Positions 53,533 through 62,736 are shown, counted from the stretch's first letter. The stretch is 64,000 nucleotides of DNA from Nonlabens antarcticus (GCF_015356755.1 NZ_JADFCO010000063.1:62001-126000), one strand, 5' to 3'. The notes: generated by a model not told the origin, from the sequence alone. Made by a program: numbers and translations.

Positions 53533-54243
53533 ATGAAAAATTTAAATGAGATGAACTCAGCTAAGAATGAAAAAATAGCATCTAGTTCATCTAGATCACA
53601 AAAGAATACTGCCTTAAACCTAAATCGTAGTGTCTTACTTGCTATTTTCATGATAATAGGCGGTGTAGGTATATCAAACGCACAATTACAGGAAGGGACC
53701 TATATGTTAGGGACTGATTTAGGAAGTGGAATTACAAGTACCGCGAGTAATGGACTTTTCGGTTTTAATTTTGGACTTAACGATGGTGCAGGATACAATG
53801 TAGGTCTCGCACCTAAAGTAGGTTATTTCGTTGCTGATAATGTGATGCTAGGTGCTGTAGTAAATCTAGGTTTTACTAAATCTCCAGAGATTAATGGTGA
53901 GGCTGCCAAGGCCACTACTTATGGGATTCAAGCCTTATCTCGTTACTACCTTGCTCCTGGTGAAGCTGGAGTTGACAATTTATTAAATAAAGGCAGATTC
54001 TTTTTAGAAGCAAATGCTGGTATAGCTGGTGTCAACATCAAGGATGGTGAAACAACTAATGGTTTTGCCTTCGGATTTGGACCAGGTTACTCTTATTTTG
54101 TAACCGATAATGTTGCTTTGGAAACTTCTGTAAAGTATAACGGCTTGACAGGTTTTGGAAATGCTGGTTACCAGAATAGTCTAGGATTAAATTTAGGAAT
54201 TCAAATATTCCTTCCTTCCTCTAAAGTTGACAGTACCTTTTAA
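53533..54243 (+). CDS. Outer-membrane beta-barrel protein
   Basis: This 236-residue protein has a long N-terminal extension before its hydrophobic signal (SVLLAIFMIIGGVGISNAQ) and then alternating beta strands rich in Gly/Asn/aromatic residues, ending SLGLNLGIQIFLPSSKVDSTF. The pattern matches OmpW/OMP_b-brl-like barrels of flavobacteria. A strong terminator follows. Substrate unknown. Confidence 0.8.
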   Translation: MKNLNEMNSAKNEKIASSSSRSQKNTALNLNRSVLLAIFMIIGGVGISNAQLQEGTYMLGTDLGSGITSTASNGLFGFNFGLNDGAGYNVGLAPKVGYFVADNVMLGAVVNLGFTKSPEINGEAAKATTYGIQALSRYYLAPGEAGVDNLLNKGRFFLEANAGIAGVNIKDGETTNGFAFGFGPGYSYFVTDNVALETSVKYNGLTGFGNAGYQNSLGLNLGIQIFLPSSKVDSTF

Positions 54244-54268
54244 AACAAAGATTTTTTTTATTGATTTG

Positions 54269-54303
54269 AAGGGAGGCTTTTTCGAAATCCTCCCTTTTTT
54301 TTA
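54269..54303 (+). terminator. Rho-independent terminator after barrel gene
   Basis: Stem GGGAGG / CCTCCC with a 12-nt loop, followed by eight T. Confidence 0.88.
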
Positions 54304-54466
54304 TGCGCAATTGCCACTTTAATTTGAATTGCAATTGGAATAAAAATCCAATCATTCCTTTGCGTGAGACTTGTTACGGTAAGAAATACATTTAAGAGTA
54401 GTTGTTTATTGATGGTAGTCAAAATAAACAGCGTATTTGTTTAACACCTAGGGTGAAACGATTCCA

Positions 54467-54480
54467 CTTTCGCGAAAGCG
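54467..54480. repeat. Host palindrome CTTTCGCGAAAGCG (copy 7)
   Basis: Intergenic copy between the convergent barrel and response-regulator genes. Confidence 0.93.
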
Positions 54481-54511
54481 AACTTTATCTGACTTATAGG
54501 AATACAAAAGA

Positions 54512-55192
54512 TTATAAAAAATCCAGTACCTCATCACTCATACCTCGGGAAATTTTGAACGCTTGATCTCTCAAATAAACATGTGTTTTATCAATGCGAT
54601 CGATAGCCTTGCGTCGTACCGCAACGCTACGATTGATACGTATCATTTCATTTTCTGGGAAACTATCCATTAATCCTTGCAACGAGATGCGCAAAAGGTC
54701 TGAGCCTTTTTTATGAAACAGCTCTGTGTATACATGGTCTGCTTGGGCATACCATATATCTTCTAAAAAATATCGATGCAATCCAGAACCTATTTTTATT
54801 AATATTTCTGTGTCCTTATGGTTCTTTTTTAAATTTTCAAAAAGTATATCTACGTTAGTGGTTAGTGATGCAGATTGTATGGGCTTTGAAAGGTAACCTG
54901 CTGGTTTTGTGTCCTTGAGTCGTTCTATGGTTCTTTTATCTGTATTTGAAGTCAAATACATGAATGGAATCCGGTAGTCTTCATTGATCTTGTGCGCAAT
55001 TTCTATTCCTCCCTTTTGACCTGATAAATTTACATCCAGCAATACTAAATCAAATTTTTCACGCTCCATAGCTCTTATCGCCTGGCCATAATCTATAGCG
55101 ATGGCAGGAACGGAATAGCCGTGCTTTTCCAGCATACGCTCTAGACTTCCAGCAATCAGTAATTCATCTTCAACAATAAGAATTTTTTTCAT
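54512..55192 (-). CDS. LytTR-family response regulator
   Basis: This 226-residue protein has an N-terminal receiver domain (KKILIVEDELLIAGSLE, phospho-acceptor Asp in DLVLLDVNLSG, Lys in GYLSKP) and a C-terminal LytTR DNA-binding domain (DIWYAQADHVYTELF...FPENEMIRINRSVAVRRKAIDRI). It is encoded directly after the histidine kinase gene with a 4-bp ATGA overlap, so the two form a two-component pair. Confidence 0.92.
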   Translation of the reverse strand: MKKILIVEDELLIAGSLERMLEKHGYSVPAIAIDYGQAIRAMEREKFDLVLLDVNLSGQKGGIEIAHKINEDYRIPFMYLTSNTDKRTIERLKDTKPAGYLSKPIQSASLTTNVDILFENLKKNHKDTEILIKIGSGLHRYFLEDIWYAQADHVYTELFHKKGSDLLRISLQGLMDSFPENEMIRINRSVAVRRKAIDRIDKTHVYLRDQAFKISRGMSDEVLDFL

Positions 55193-56937
55193 GTATTTCT
55201 TTTTCTTTTCACCAGAATACTATAGTCAGAACCGTCTCGCTTTATGGTGCCCTGCAATTGTTTCACCATCGTTTTTACAATATAAAGCCCTAAGCTTTGA
55301 TCGTCGTTTTTAATTATAAACGCTTCTCCATTATCCTTATAAGTTACATTAAGCCCATCTGAATTATCATGGATTTTTAAATCAATTGCTACTTGATGAG
55401 ATTCTGGTCTAGCGTGCTTAAGGGAATTTGTTATTAATTCATTAATCATAATTCCTAAAGGGACAGCCGTTTCTAGGTTTACCTTGATATTCCCTATTTC
55501 TTGATGATAAGCCACATCATCACCATTCACTTGAATTAAAGCATCTGCAATTGCAGCGATATAAGACTTCACTGGAACTTCCTTATGTGCCATAGCATGA
55601 TTTGACTCCACAAATTGATCGTGAACTGTGGCTATAGCCTGGATCCTATTATTTAAACTCTTTAGATTTTCCACAGTTTCAAGAGTCTCTGTCTCATCCA
55701 TCTGGAAAGAAATGAGACTCTGGATGAATGCTAAGTTATTCTTTACACGATGATTGACCTCTTGTAGTAAAAATTCCTTTTCTTCTAAGGATTGCAAAAG
55801 TTGATAATTTGCAACTTTAATTTTTGAGTTTTGGTCGTTTATTTTACGGTTTCTAGCAGCTAGGGTTATAAAGAGAAAACCTAACGATAGTAAGAAAATT
55901 GTTGCTCCTATAAGTCCATAAATAAGAACGTTTTCTTTCCGATTTGCATCTTCCAGTTGGGTTTCTAGTTTTATGTTTTGAAGCACCGACTTTTCTTTAT
56001 TAAACTCATATTCATACTCGCGTACTTTGAGATTGCGCGATTTGTTTAATGCAATGAGTTCTTCTTTGATGAATAATTTTTGATACAATAAAGCGGAGTC
56101 AATGCTCTTTTGACTCTCAAAAATGAGAGAGCGCTGTTTGTAAATATCGGGTCTATAAAAGTCTGATTTAGAATTATTTATAAGTTGTATGGCAGAATCA
56201 TTATAGATTAACGCTTCATTAAATTCATTTTCATTCCAGTAGTTGTGGGCAAGCACATAATACATGTTTACCACGCCAGGTTGAATACCGTCTTGTTTCC
56301 AAATTTTCAAGCCCTTTTTAAAGTTTTCCCTTTTATCTTCAATCTCTTTATCGTCCGTATTTAATCCCAACAATAAATAACCAGAAGCCTCAACTTCTTT
56401 AAAGTTATTGGCAGCTCCATACGATCTAGACTTTTCTGCCCATACAATGGATTCTTCCTTTCTATCATTCATACGATACCAGGAAGACAGCCGGTATAAA
56501 TACCTGCCATAATTCTGATCTTTTGGAATAAATGTTTCATCATAAATACGGGCAATTCTATTGAGATCTTTTTTGCTGATTACCATATCTCCCATCACCT
56601 CATGTAATAGTGCCCTTTCTAGTAATATTGCAATTTCCATTTGAGGTGGCAAATTTGAAGATAGCAACATTTCATTTGCCAGATTCAAAGCCTCATCGAG
56701 TAGATCTGTTTCTACAAGAGCTTTGAGCTTATAGGTGTTTAAAACATTTTTCTCTTGATCACTGAAGTCTGACAATAAAAATTCATTCAGAGATACTAAT
56801 GATCGCGCTCTTTCAAAAGATCTAATTTTATTTTCAAATAGAGCTTGAATATTCTCGAAAGACTCATCTTGTATAGTGTCAATAGCGCGTTGCTGCGAAA
56901 ACATCATTGTACTATAAACTAAAATAGCCAGCACCAT
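55189..56937 (-). CDS. Sensor histidine kinase (HisKA_2 type) with TPR-like sensor region
   Basis: From the ATG at 56937 this ~582-residue protein has a signal/anchor (MVLAILVYSTMMFSQQR), a helical TPR-like periplasmic region, one membrane helix (ENVLIYGLIGATIFLLSLGFLFITLAA) and a HisKA_2/HWE-like kinase: EVNHRVKNNLAFIQSLISFQ (phospho-His) and an ATPase domain with LGIMINELITNSLKHA and LGLYIVKTMVKQLQG. The frame is open to 57009 via a TTG, but the later ATG begins the signal peptide. It phosphorylates the adjacent LytTR regulator. Confidence 0.9.
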   Translation of the reverse strand: MVLAILVYSTMMFSQQRAIDTIQDESFENIQALFENKIRSFERARSLVSLNEFLLSDFSDQEKNVLNTYKLKALVETDLLDEALNLANEMLLSSNLPPQMEIAILLERALLHEVMGDMVISKKDLNRIARIYDETFIPKDQNYGRYLYRLSSWYRMNDRKEESIVWAEKSRSYGAANNFKEVEASGYLLLGLNTDDKEIEDKRENFKKGLKIWKQDGIQPGVVNMYYVLAHNYWNENEFNEALIYNDSAIQLINNSKSDFYRPDIYKQRSLIFESQKSIDSALLYQKLFIKEELIALNKSRNLKVREYEYEFNKEKSVLQNIKLETQLEDANRKENVLIYGLIGATIFLLSLGFLFITLAARNRKINDQNSKIKVANYQLLQSLEEKEFLLQEVNHRVKNNLAFIQSLISFQMDETETLETVENLKSLNNRIQAIATVHDQFVESNHAMAHKEVPVKSYIAAIADALIQVNGDDVAYHQEIGNIKVNLETAVPLGIMINELITNSLKHARPESHQVAIDLKIHDNSDGLNVTYKDNGEAFIIKNDDQSLGLYIVKTMVKQLQGTIKRDGSDYSILVKRKRNT

Positions 56938-57251
56938 GCAAGATTGAAACCAGCTACTGATTAACTCGTTTCCTTTATGGGATTTATAAATGATGCTTTG
57001 AAACCTCAATATTTTAAAATCTAAATAATTAATACAATACTATCTAATTAAAATGACAGTATTGAAATCCATCCCATGTCATTCAGAACAAATAAGCCTA
57101 TGTTCAGAACATTCAAAATTGAAAAGTATCATTCTTAAGTATCTTCGTCAATGATACAAAGAGTAAAACAAGGTAAAGGTTATAATTTACTTTTAAAAAT
57201 TAGGGTAGTAATTATACATAGGGACCTTTTTTAAGGGTATAATTGCGACAA

Positions 57252-57281
57252 GAACCCAGCCCAAAACAGGCTGGGTTTTTC
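57252..57281 (+). terminator. Hairpin terminator on + strand, orphan
   Basis: Perfect stem AACCCAGCC / GGCTGGGTT and T-run. No + strand gene lies upstream in this spacer (57010-57425), so it could end a small RNA made from about 57060-57280. That RNA is only a hypothesis. Confidence 0.6.
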
Positions 57282-57362
57282 TATGGAATCAACTGTAGTT
57301 CTATGGAGCTTATACGCAACCTTATCGCTCCAGTATTAATCAATCAGTTCAATTTTAACAAC

Positions 57363-57400
57363 GCAAAAAACCTATCTCAAAAATTGAGATAGGTTTTAAT
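57363..57400. terminator. Terminator of the DUF2383 gene
   Basis: Perfect 12-bp stem AACCTATCTCAA / TTGAGATAGGTT with an AAA loop. On the minus strand it is followed by TTTTTTG, 31 bp after the DUF2383 stop. Confidence 0.85.
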
Positions 57401-57425
57401 TTTTTCGAAATATTTAAGTACTCGA

Positions 57426-57899
57426 CTAATTCAAGTCTTCTAATTTCTTTACAGTTTCCAGAGTACTTTCGATATGTGATAACTGCCCTCTTACAGTTGG
57501 TCTGACTTCTGCAAGTAAGCTATCTTCCTTCAAAGCTTCTTTATATTCCTCTACACTAGCTTTCTCACCACGGATACACTCTTCTAGAATGCTCTCGTCG
57601 TTGTCACTAGTCCAGGCCGTTTTAATATCCATCCAGGTACGGTGAATGGTACCTGCGGTAGATCCTTTAGTTGTCGGTTCTTCATTTATTTTAGAAAGTT
57701 CGTTATGCAATTCAGTAGCAAAACGACTTCTTTCTAATGCACGCTCTTGAAAAAATGTTTTAAGTCTGGGGGACTCAATTTTATCAATGGCATTTTTATA
57801 TCCTTTTTCAGCATCGTATGATTTCTCTAACAATTGATTCAATTGTTTTACGGTATTCTCATGTACTTTTTTTTGTCCGCCTTCTCTTGTTGTTTCCAT
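57426..57899 (-). CDS. DUF2383 (PA2169-type) four-helix-bundle protein
   Basis: This 157-residue cytosolic protein has the ferritin-like pattern of the PA2169 family: TVKQLNQLLEKSYDAEKGYKNAIDKI...FFQERALERSRFATELHNEL, and a second half ECIRGEKASVEEYKEAL. The Glu/His positions could hold a di-metal site, but function is unknown; relatives are stress-linked. It stands alone with its own terminator. Confidence 0.87.
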   Translation of the reverse strand: METTREGGQKKVHENTVKQLNQLLEKSYDAEKGYKNAIDKIESPRLKTFFQERALERSRFATELHNELSKINEEPTTKGSTAGTIHRTWMDIKTAWTSDNDESILEECIRGEKASVEEYKEALKEDSLLAEVRPTVRGQLSHIESTLETVKKLEDLN

Positions 57900-58071
57900 T
57901 ATGGTTGTTTTAATTGTTGCTTAAATTTAGTTTGAAAAACCTTTTAATCTGTACAAAATAAATCCAATTCACAATGCTTTAACTATAATGAAATATCGCA
58001 CCCTCAAGGAACATTTCCAATATATCAATCATATTAGGAATTATTCCATGCTTACAGATTATCTTTGTGAC

Positions 58072-59472
58072 ATGAATCTAGAAAACCAAATCTATGCAAT
58101 AGTAGATGTCGAAACCACTGGAAAAGGACTAGGCGGAAATCGAATCACTGAAATCTGTATCGTTAGAATTCAGAATGGTATCAAGCTGGATAAATTTGTG
58201 AGTCTTGTCAATCCTGAGCAGCCCATTCCTGGATTTATCACACAGCTGACGGGAATCGATGATTCTATGGTGGATGACGCACCCTTATTTTCAGAAATTG
58301 CTGATGACATTTTGGCGTTTTTTGAAAACTCTATTTTTATCGCACACAACGTTGGATTTGACTATAATGTAATCCGCAATGAATTTAAAAAATTGCAGAT
58401 TGATTTTACATGCAAGCGGTTGTGCACTGTTAGGCTTTCGCGAAAGCTAATTCCCCACATGTCCTCCTACAGTTTAGGAAGATTGTGCTATTCTTTAAGT
58501 ATACCGCTCGATAATCGTCACCGCGCAGAAGGAGATACGGATGCCACGGTTATTTTATTCCAACGCTTATTATCTCTGGATGACGATTATGAAGTGTTCA
58601 AGTCGTTTTTGAATGTAAAAAGCAAGGAAAGCACGCTACCGCCGCACGTTCCTAAAGACCAGTTTGAAAGCTTACCATCAACGCCTGGTGTTTATCTTTT
58701 TAAGGACCAATCCCACAAAGTGATTTATGTAGGCAAGGCAATCAACATCAAAAAGCGCGTCTTATCACATTTTTATACTAAGAAAAGCAAATCCTACCTC
58801 ATGGGTCAGGAAATGTATCACATCGATTTTGAGGAAACAGGAAACGAAGCCGTCGCCCTCCTGCGAGAAGCCGACTTGATAAGACATTATTATCCCAAAT
58901 TCAACAGTGCACAGAAGAAGCCTCGCAACACCTATCAAATAATTTCTTATAAAAATCAGCGTGGCGTGATCCAGCTTGCCGTGGCAGTTTCAAAGTCTTT
59001 CGATTACTCCGTCATTACGTTTTACAATCGTGCTCAAGCCATTGAGAAGCTGGAGTGGATGTGTGAAGAGTTTAATCTTTGTCCTCGCTATTGCGCACTG
59101 CAGTTAACGACTGGCCGGTGTACGCATTATAAGCTGCGCAATTGTGAGGGAATTTGCGATAATGAGGAAGAGGTAGAACATTATAACTTAAAGGTTATTG
59201 CAGCAGTTGGCGCGTTACAAAGCGACAAACCTACTTTTATCATTAAGGAATCTGGTCGACACAAAGAAGAGAACTGTGTGGTACTTATTAAGGATGGTCG
59301 TTATCAAGGTTATGGTTTTGTGGACCACGATATTCCGGTAACCACCATTGATCAGTGTGAAACTTATATCGAACGCAGAACGCCTAATTATCACACGTAT
59401 CAAATCATCAATACCTATTTAAGAAAAAATGAAATGCGCAATGTTGTGATGCTAGATCAGTTGAGCGCTTAG
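58072..59472 (+). CDS. DnaQ-like exonuclease fused to UvrC-type GIY-YIG nuclease domain
   Basis: This ~466-residue protein has an N-terminal DEDDh 3'-5' exonuclease (IYAIVDVETTG, FIAHNVGFDYNVIRNEF, HRAEGDTDAT) and a central UvrC/Cho-like GIY-YIG domain (TPGVYLFKDQSHKVIYVGKAINIKKRV...EAVALLREADLI), then a Cys-containing C-terminal region (CPRYCALQLTTGRC). It resembles the PolIII-epsilon/Cho fusions thought to act in DNA repair. The frame is open from an ATG at 57988. The ATG at 58072 is preferred because the exonuclease begins there and a TATCTTTG box lies at 58060. A host palindrome is read in frame at 58434. Confidence 0.88.
   Translation: MNLENQIYAIVDVETTGKGLGGNRITEICIVRIQNGIKLDKFVSLVNPEQPIPGFITQLTGIDDSMVDDAPLFSEIADDILAFFENSIFIAHNVGFDYNVIRNEFKKLQIDFTCKRLCTVRLSRKLIPHMSSYSLGRLCYSLSIPLDNRHRAEGDTDATVILFQRLLSLDDDYEVFKSFLNVKSKESTLPPHVPKDQFESLPSTPGVYLFKDQSHKVIYVGKAINIKKRVLSHFYTKKSKSYLMGQEMYHIDFEETGNEAVALLREADLIRHYYPKFNSAQKKPRNTYQIISYKNQRGVIQLAVAVSKSFDYSVITFYNRAQAIEKLEWMCEEFNLCPRYCALQLTTGRCTHYKLRNCEGICDNEEEVEHYNLKVIAAVGALQSDKPTFIIKESGRHKEENCVVLIKDGRYQGYGFVDHDIPVTTIDQCETYIERRTPNYHTYQIINTYLRKNEMRNVVMLDQLSA
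58434..58447. repeat. Host palindrome GCTTTCGCGAAAGC (copy 8), inside exonuclease gene
   Basis: Read in frame as LSRK just before the HMSSYSLGRLC segment of the exonuclease domain. Confidence 0.93.
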
Positions 59473-59483
59473 AGGTTTAGCTG

Positions 59484-59509
59484 TGAGCTTTGAGCTTTGA
59501 GCTTTGAGC
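59484..59509. repeat. Short tandem repeat GAGCTTT (x3)
   Basis: Three tandem heptamers after the exonuclease gene stop. The spacer 59473-59767 has no gene; it also contains an AATCAAAAATT...AATTTTTGATT inverted repeat near 59543-59574. Confidence 0.9.
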
Positions 59510-59767
59510 AAGATTACAAAAACGATGTTCAGTAATATAATATCAATCAAAAATTATCAAAAATTTTTGATTGAATGAGCTGTGAGTCTCTGAGGAAATT
59601 TATCACAGAAGGTGATTTTTAAAGTAGCAATCAAAAATCTTTCATCCTAGATTACTACTCCTTGATTCTATGAGCTGGGCCGCCATGTTTGAGTATAAAA
59701 CATCAATTGATTATCAACTCAACCAAAAAACCATGAATCATCTAAATAAATATAAGTATTCAGAAGC

Positions 59768-61051
59768 TTATGTTTTCTGTTCCTTCTTTTTAGCCGCTGG
59801 AAACAAAACGTTATTTAAAATCAAACGGTATCCTGGCGAATTGGGATGCAGGCTTAATTCTGTGGGTGGATCTCCTACTCTATGTTGGTAATCCTCAGGA
59901 TCGTGACCGCCATAAAATGTAAAAAATCCTTTCCCGCGTATGCCATGAATGTACCTAGCCTCTCTGTTTGATTTATTTTCTCCCAGTACCAGGACATTCT
60001 TTTTCACTTCATCGCGATCATAGCTTGTAGTTTGACCCATAAATCCTTTAACCAGACTCGTGTGGTTCTGATTAAGCATGGTGGGAATAGGATCCCATTT
60101 GGCACTAAAATCCATTAGCGAAAAATAATCGCGTTCTTTCTCAATCCTCCGCTTTGAGGTCATGTCAATCGAGCTGAATTCATACACCATAGGTGATCGC
60201 TCCAACTTGAAATCAGTAAAGGCAAATGTTTTTGTGAAGTCAATTTTATTCTGATAATCGGCATCTGATGGATCGCCATCAAACATGGTTTCTGCGATAT
60301 CAATACCTTCTGCGGCTAGTGCAATGTCAAAACTATCTGTGGCGCTACACATCGCAAACATAAAACCGCCACCCACGACGTAATCCCTAATTTTCAATGC
60401 CACTGCTCTTTTCTCCTCACTTACTTTTGCAAAACCTAGTTCTGTAGCAAGTGCTTCAGCATTTTGTTTTTCTTCAATATACCATGGGGATGTGCGGTAG
60501 CTGCGGTAAAACTTTCCATACTGACCCGTGAAATCCTCATGATGTAAGTGAAGCCAGTCGTATAAAATCAACTCATCGGCCAGTACTTCTGTATCATAAA
60601 TCTTCTCATAGGGAATTTCTGCATAGGTCAAAACCATTGTAACAGCATCATCCCACGGCGCCTTTCCTGTAGGTGTGTAAACTGCTATCTTAGGTGCTTT
60701 CTCTAGTAAGACTTCCTGCATATTCTGGGAAGGGCTGGCGATAAATTCTAGAATAGAAGTAACCTCACCTTCCGACAATGGTTCAAATGAAACACCACGC
60801 ACCACTAATTCTTTTTTAAATTCGTCTGTTTCAGGAATTAGGAAGGACCCACCGCGGTAGTTGAGCAACCACTTGACTTTAGTCCCTTTTGCGAGCAGCC
60901 AATAGGAAATCCCATAAGCCTTTAAATGATCCGTTTGCGTTTCCGCATCCATCGGGATTAATAAATATTGGCCTATGGAAACATTAGATACCATCAAAAA
61001 TGCGACGATCATCAATAAATAGGAGAATTTCGATTTAAAAAATAATATCAT
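59768..61051 (-). CDS. Exported conserved flavobacterial protein (often labelled asparagine synthetase B)
   Basis: This 427-residue protein has a signal peptide (FLMVSNVSIGQYLLIPMD) and a conserved body with KVKWLLNYRGGSF, a GATase-like KIAVYTPTGKAPWDDAVTMVLTYAEIPYE, GGGFMFAMCSATDSFDIALAAEG and HGIRGKGFFTFYGGHDPEDYQHRVGD. The VGGGFMFAMCSATDS segment resembles a class I glutamine-amidotransferase elbow. It has neither the N-terminal Cys glutaminase nor the ATP-PPase domain of asparagine synthetase, so that common label is unsupported. Real function unknown. Confidence 0.72.
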   Translation of the reverse strand: MILFFKSKFSYLLMIVAFLMVSNVSIGQYLLIPMDAETQTDHLKAYGISYWLLAKGTKVKWLLNYRGGSFLIPETDEFKKELVVRGVSFEPLSEGEVTSILEFIASPSQNMQEVLLEKAPKIAVYTPTGKAPWDDAVTMVLTYAEIPYEKIYDTEVLADELILYDWLHLHHEDFTGQYGKFYRSYRTSPWYIEEKQNAEALATELGFAKVSEEKRAVALKIRDYVVGGGFMFAMCSATDSFDIALAAEGIDIAETMFDGDPSDADYQNKIDFTKTFAFTDFKLERSPMVYEFSSIDMTSKRRIEKERDYFSLMDFSAKWDPIPTMLNQNHTSLVKGFMGQTTSYDRDEVKKNVLVLGENKSNREARYIHGIRGKGFFTFYGGHDPEDYQHRVGDPPTELSLHPNSPGYRLILNNVLFPAAKKKEQKT

Positions 61052-61098
61052 TGTTAGAAATTCTAATTTTAGGTGATCCTGTAATTTAATGTAGTGAA

Positions 61099-61113
61099 GC
61101 TTTCGCGAAAGCG
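61099..61113. repeat. Host palindrome GCTTTCGCGAAAGCG (copy 9)
   Basis: Intergenic copy between dnaB and the upstream exported-protein gene. Confidence 0.93.
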
Positions 61114-61177
61114 AACTTAATAATCCTACAAAGCATACTACTTGCTCAAGATAACAACTAAGACCTTATCCCTATTT

Positions 61178-62722
61178 TTAAAATGCAATCCCGTCATCGT
61201 CCGCACTTTGTGGACCATCAAAAACATCATTAGGATTGCCAAAACGTGGTACGTCTGGCTTAAGGGTATCATCATTTGCAGCATTCATCTTAGAGCCAAA
61301 TTCTTGCGGAGTTGACATGAACGTATCTAAGTTATCAAACTTACCAAATTGTCCTAAGAATTTCAATCGAATGGAGTCTGTCGCACCATTACGGTGTTTT
61401 GCAACAATAAATTCTGCTTGATCCTTAGTGGGTGTGCGATCATCGTCGTCCCATTCTTCCAGATTGTAATATTCTGGACGATAGATAAAGGATACAATAT
61501 CTGCATCCTGCTCAATCGCTCCAGATTCCCTAAGGTCAGAAAGTAATGGCCGCTTACTTCCACCACGAGTTTCTACCGCACGGGATAATTGTGATAGTGC
61601 AATCACGGGAACCGCCAGTTCTTTAGCAAGAGCTTTAAGATTACGGGAAATCGTAGAAATTTCTTGTTCTCGGTTTCCTCCTTTAGCGTTTGTTTGAGCC
61701 GTCATTAATTGCAAATAATCAATCATAATCAATTTGATCCCATGTTGCGAGGCTAACCTTCTACATTTTGCCCGCAGGTCAAAAATAGAAAGTGACGGTG
61801 TGTCATCAATGAATATAGGAGCGCGTTCCAGATCCTTTACTTTTACATTAAGCTGTTCCCATTCGTGAGGTTCCAGCTTGCCTGTACGCAGCTTTTCTGA
61901 AGGCAATCCAGTTTCTGATGATATCAAACGAGTTATCAATTGTACACTACTCATCTCCAGAGAGAAAAATGCTACAGGAATTCCACTCCCTACGGCAATA
62001 TTACGAGCCATAGATAAAGTGAAAGCCGTTTTTCCCATACCTGGACGCGCAGCAACGATAATTAAATCACTGGGTTGCCATCCACTGGTCAAACGGTCAA
62101 GATCTGTAAAACCGGTAGGAATTCCACTAAGTCCATCGCGGTTTGCGATTTCTTCTATGCGCTGCTTTGCCTGGCGTACCAGGTCCATTGCAGTTTCTGT
62201 AGTCTTTCTTATGTTCCCTTGAGCAACCTCATATAACTTTGATTCTGCCTTATCAAGTAAGTCAAAAACATCTGTAGACTCCTCGTAAGAATCGTTGATG
62301 ATTTCTGTAGAAATTTTAATCAGACTGCGCTGGATAAATTTCTGTAAAATGATGCGCGCATGAAATTCTATGTGAGCGGTTGAACTCACCATTTGGGACA
62401 ATTGAACCAAATAATGATCTCCTCCCACGGACTCCAACTTCTCATCCTTACGCAGTTGTGCGGAAACGGTTAATAAATCCACTGGACTACCGGCCTTGAA
62501 CAACTTATCGATGGAATCAAAAATCAATTGATGTGCTTTATGATAGAAAGCATCAGGTGTCAGTAAGTCAATAACCTCATCAACCCCTTTCCCATCAATC
62601 ATCAACGCACCTAACACAACTTTCTCAAGATCAACTGCTTGAGGCGGTATCTTACCTTTCTCCAACGAGATGACCGGGCTGTTGCCAGAGACTAATGAGG
62701 TGCGTTCTTGTACTTTTTCCAT
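61178..62722 (-). CDS. dnaB: Replicative DNA helicase DnaB
   Basis: This 514-residue helicase has the N-terminal DnaG-binding domain (PPQAVDLEKVVLGALMIDGKGVDEV), linker, and RecA-like motor with Walker A ARPGMGKTAF, Walker B KLIMIDYLQLM and the SLRD-like PLLSDLRESGAIEQDAD motif. There is no intein. The ATG at 62722 (MEKVQERTS) is preferred to a TTG at 62731, partly because a TACTTTTG -7 box (62729-62736) overlaps the TTG. It unwinds DNA at the replication fork. Confidence 0.96.
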   Translation of the reverse strand: MEKVQERTSLVSGNSPVISLEKGKIPPQAVDLEKVVLGALMIDGKGVDEVIDLLTPDAFYHKAHQLIFDSIDKLFKAGSPVDLLTVSAQLRKDEKLESVGGDHYLVQLSQMVSSTAHIEFHARIILQKFIQRSLIKISTEIINDSYEESTDVFDLLDKAESKLYEVAQGNIRKTTETAMDLVRQAKQRIEEIANRDGLSGIPTGFTDLDRLTSGWQPSDLIIVAARPGMGKTAFTLSMARNIAVGSGIPVAFFSLEMSSVQLITRLISSETGLPSEKLRTGKLEPHEWEQLNVKVKDLERAPIFIDDTPSLSIFDLRAKCRRLASQHGIKLIMIDYLQLMTAQTNAKGGNREQEISTISRNLKALAKELAVPVIALSQLSRAVETRGGSKRPLLSDLRESGAIEQDADIVSFIYRPEYYNLEEWDDDDRTPTKDQAEFIVAKHRNGATDSIRLKFLGQFGKFDNLDTFMSTPQEFGSKMNAANDDTLKPDVPRFGNPNDVFDGPQSADDDGIAF

Positions 62723-62728
62723 AGAGAT

Positions 62729-62736
62729 CAAAAGTA
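62729..62736 (-). promoter_or_regulatory. Promoter -7 box for dnaB, near-leaderless
   Basis: On the minus strand TACTTTTG matches TAnnTTTG and ends 6 bp before the ATG at 62722, so the mRNA would have almost no leader. Confidence 0.45.

Noticed and set aside
61178-62722. Intein in DnaB
   Set aside because: The protein has normal length (about 514 residues) and uninterrupted Walker motifs.
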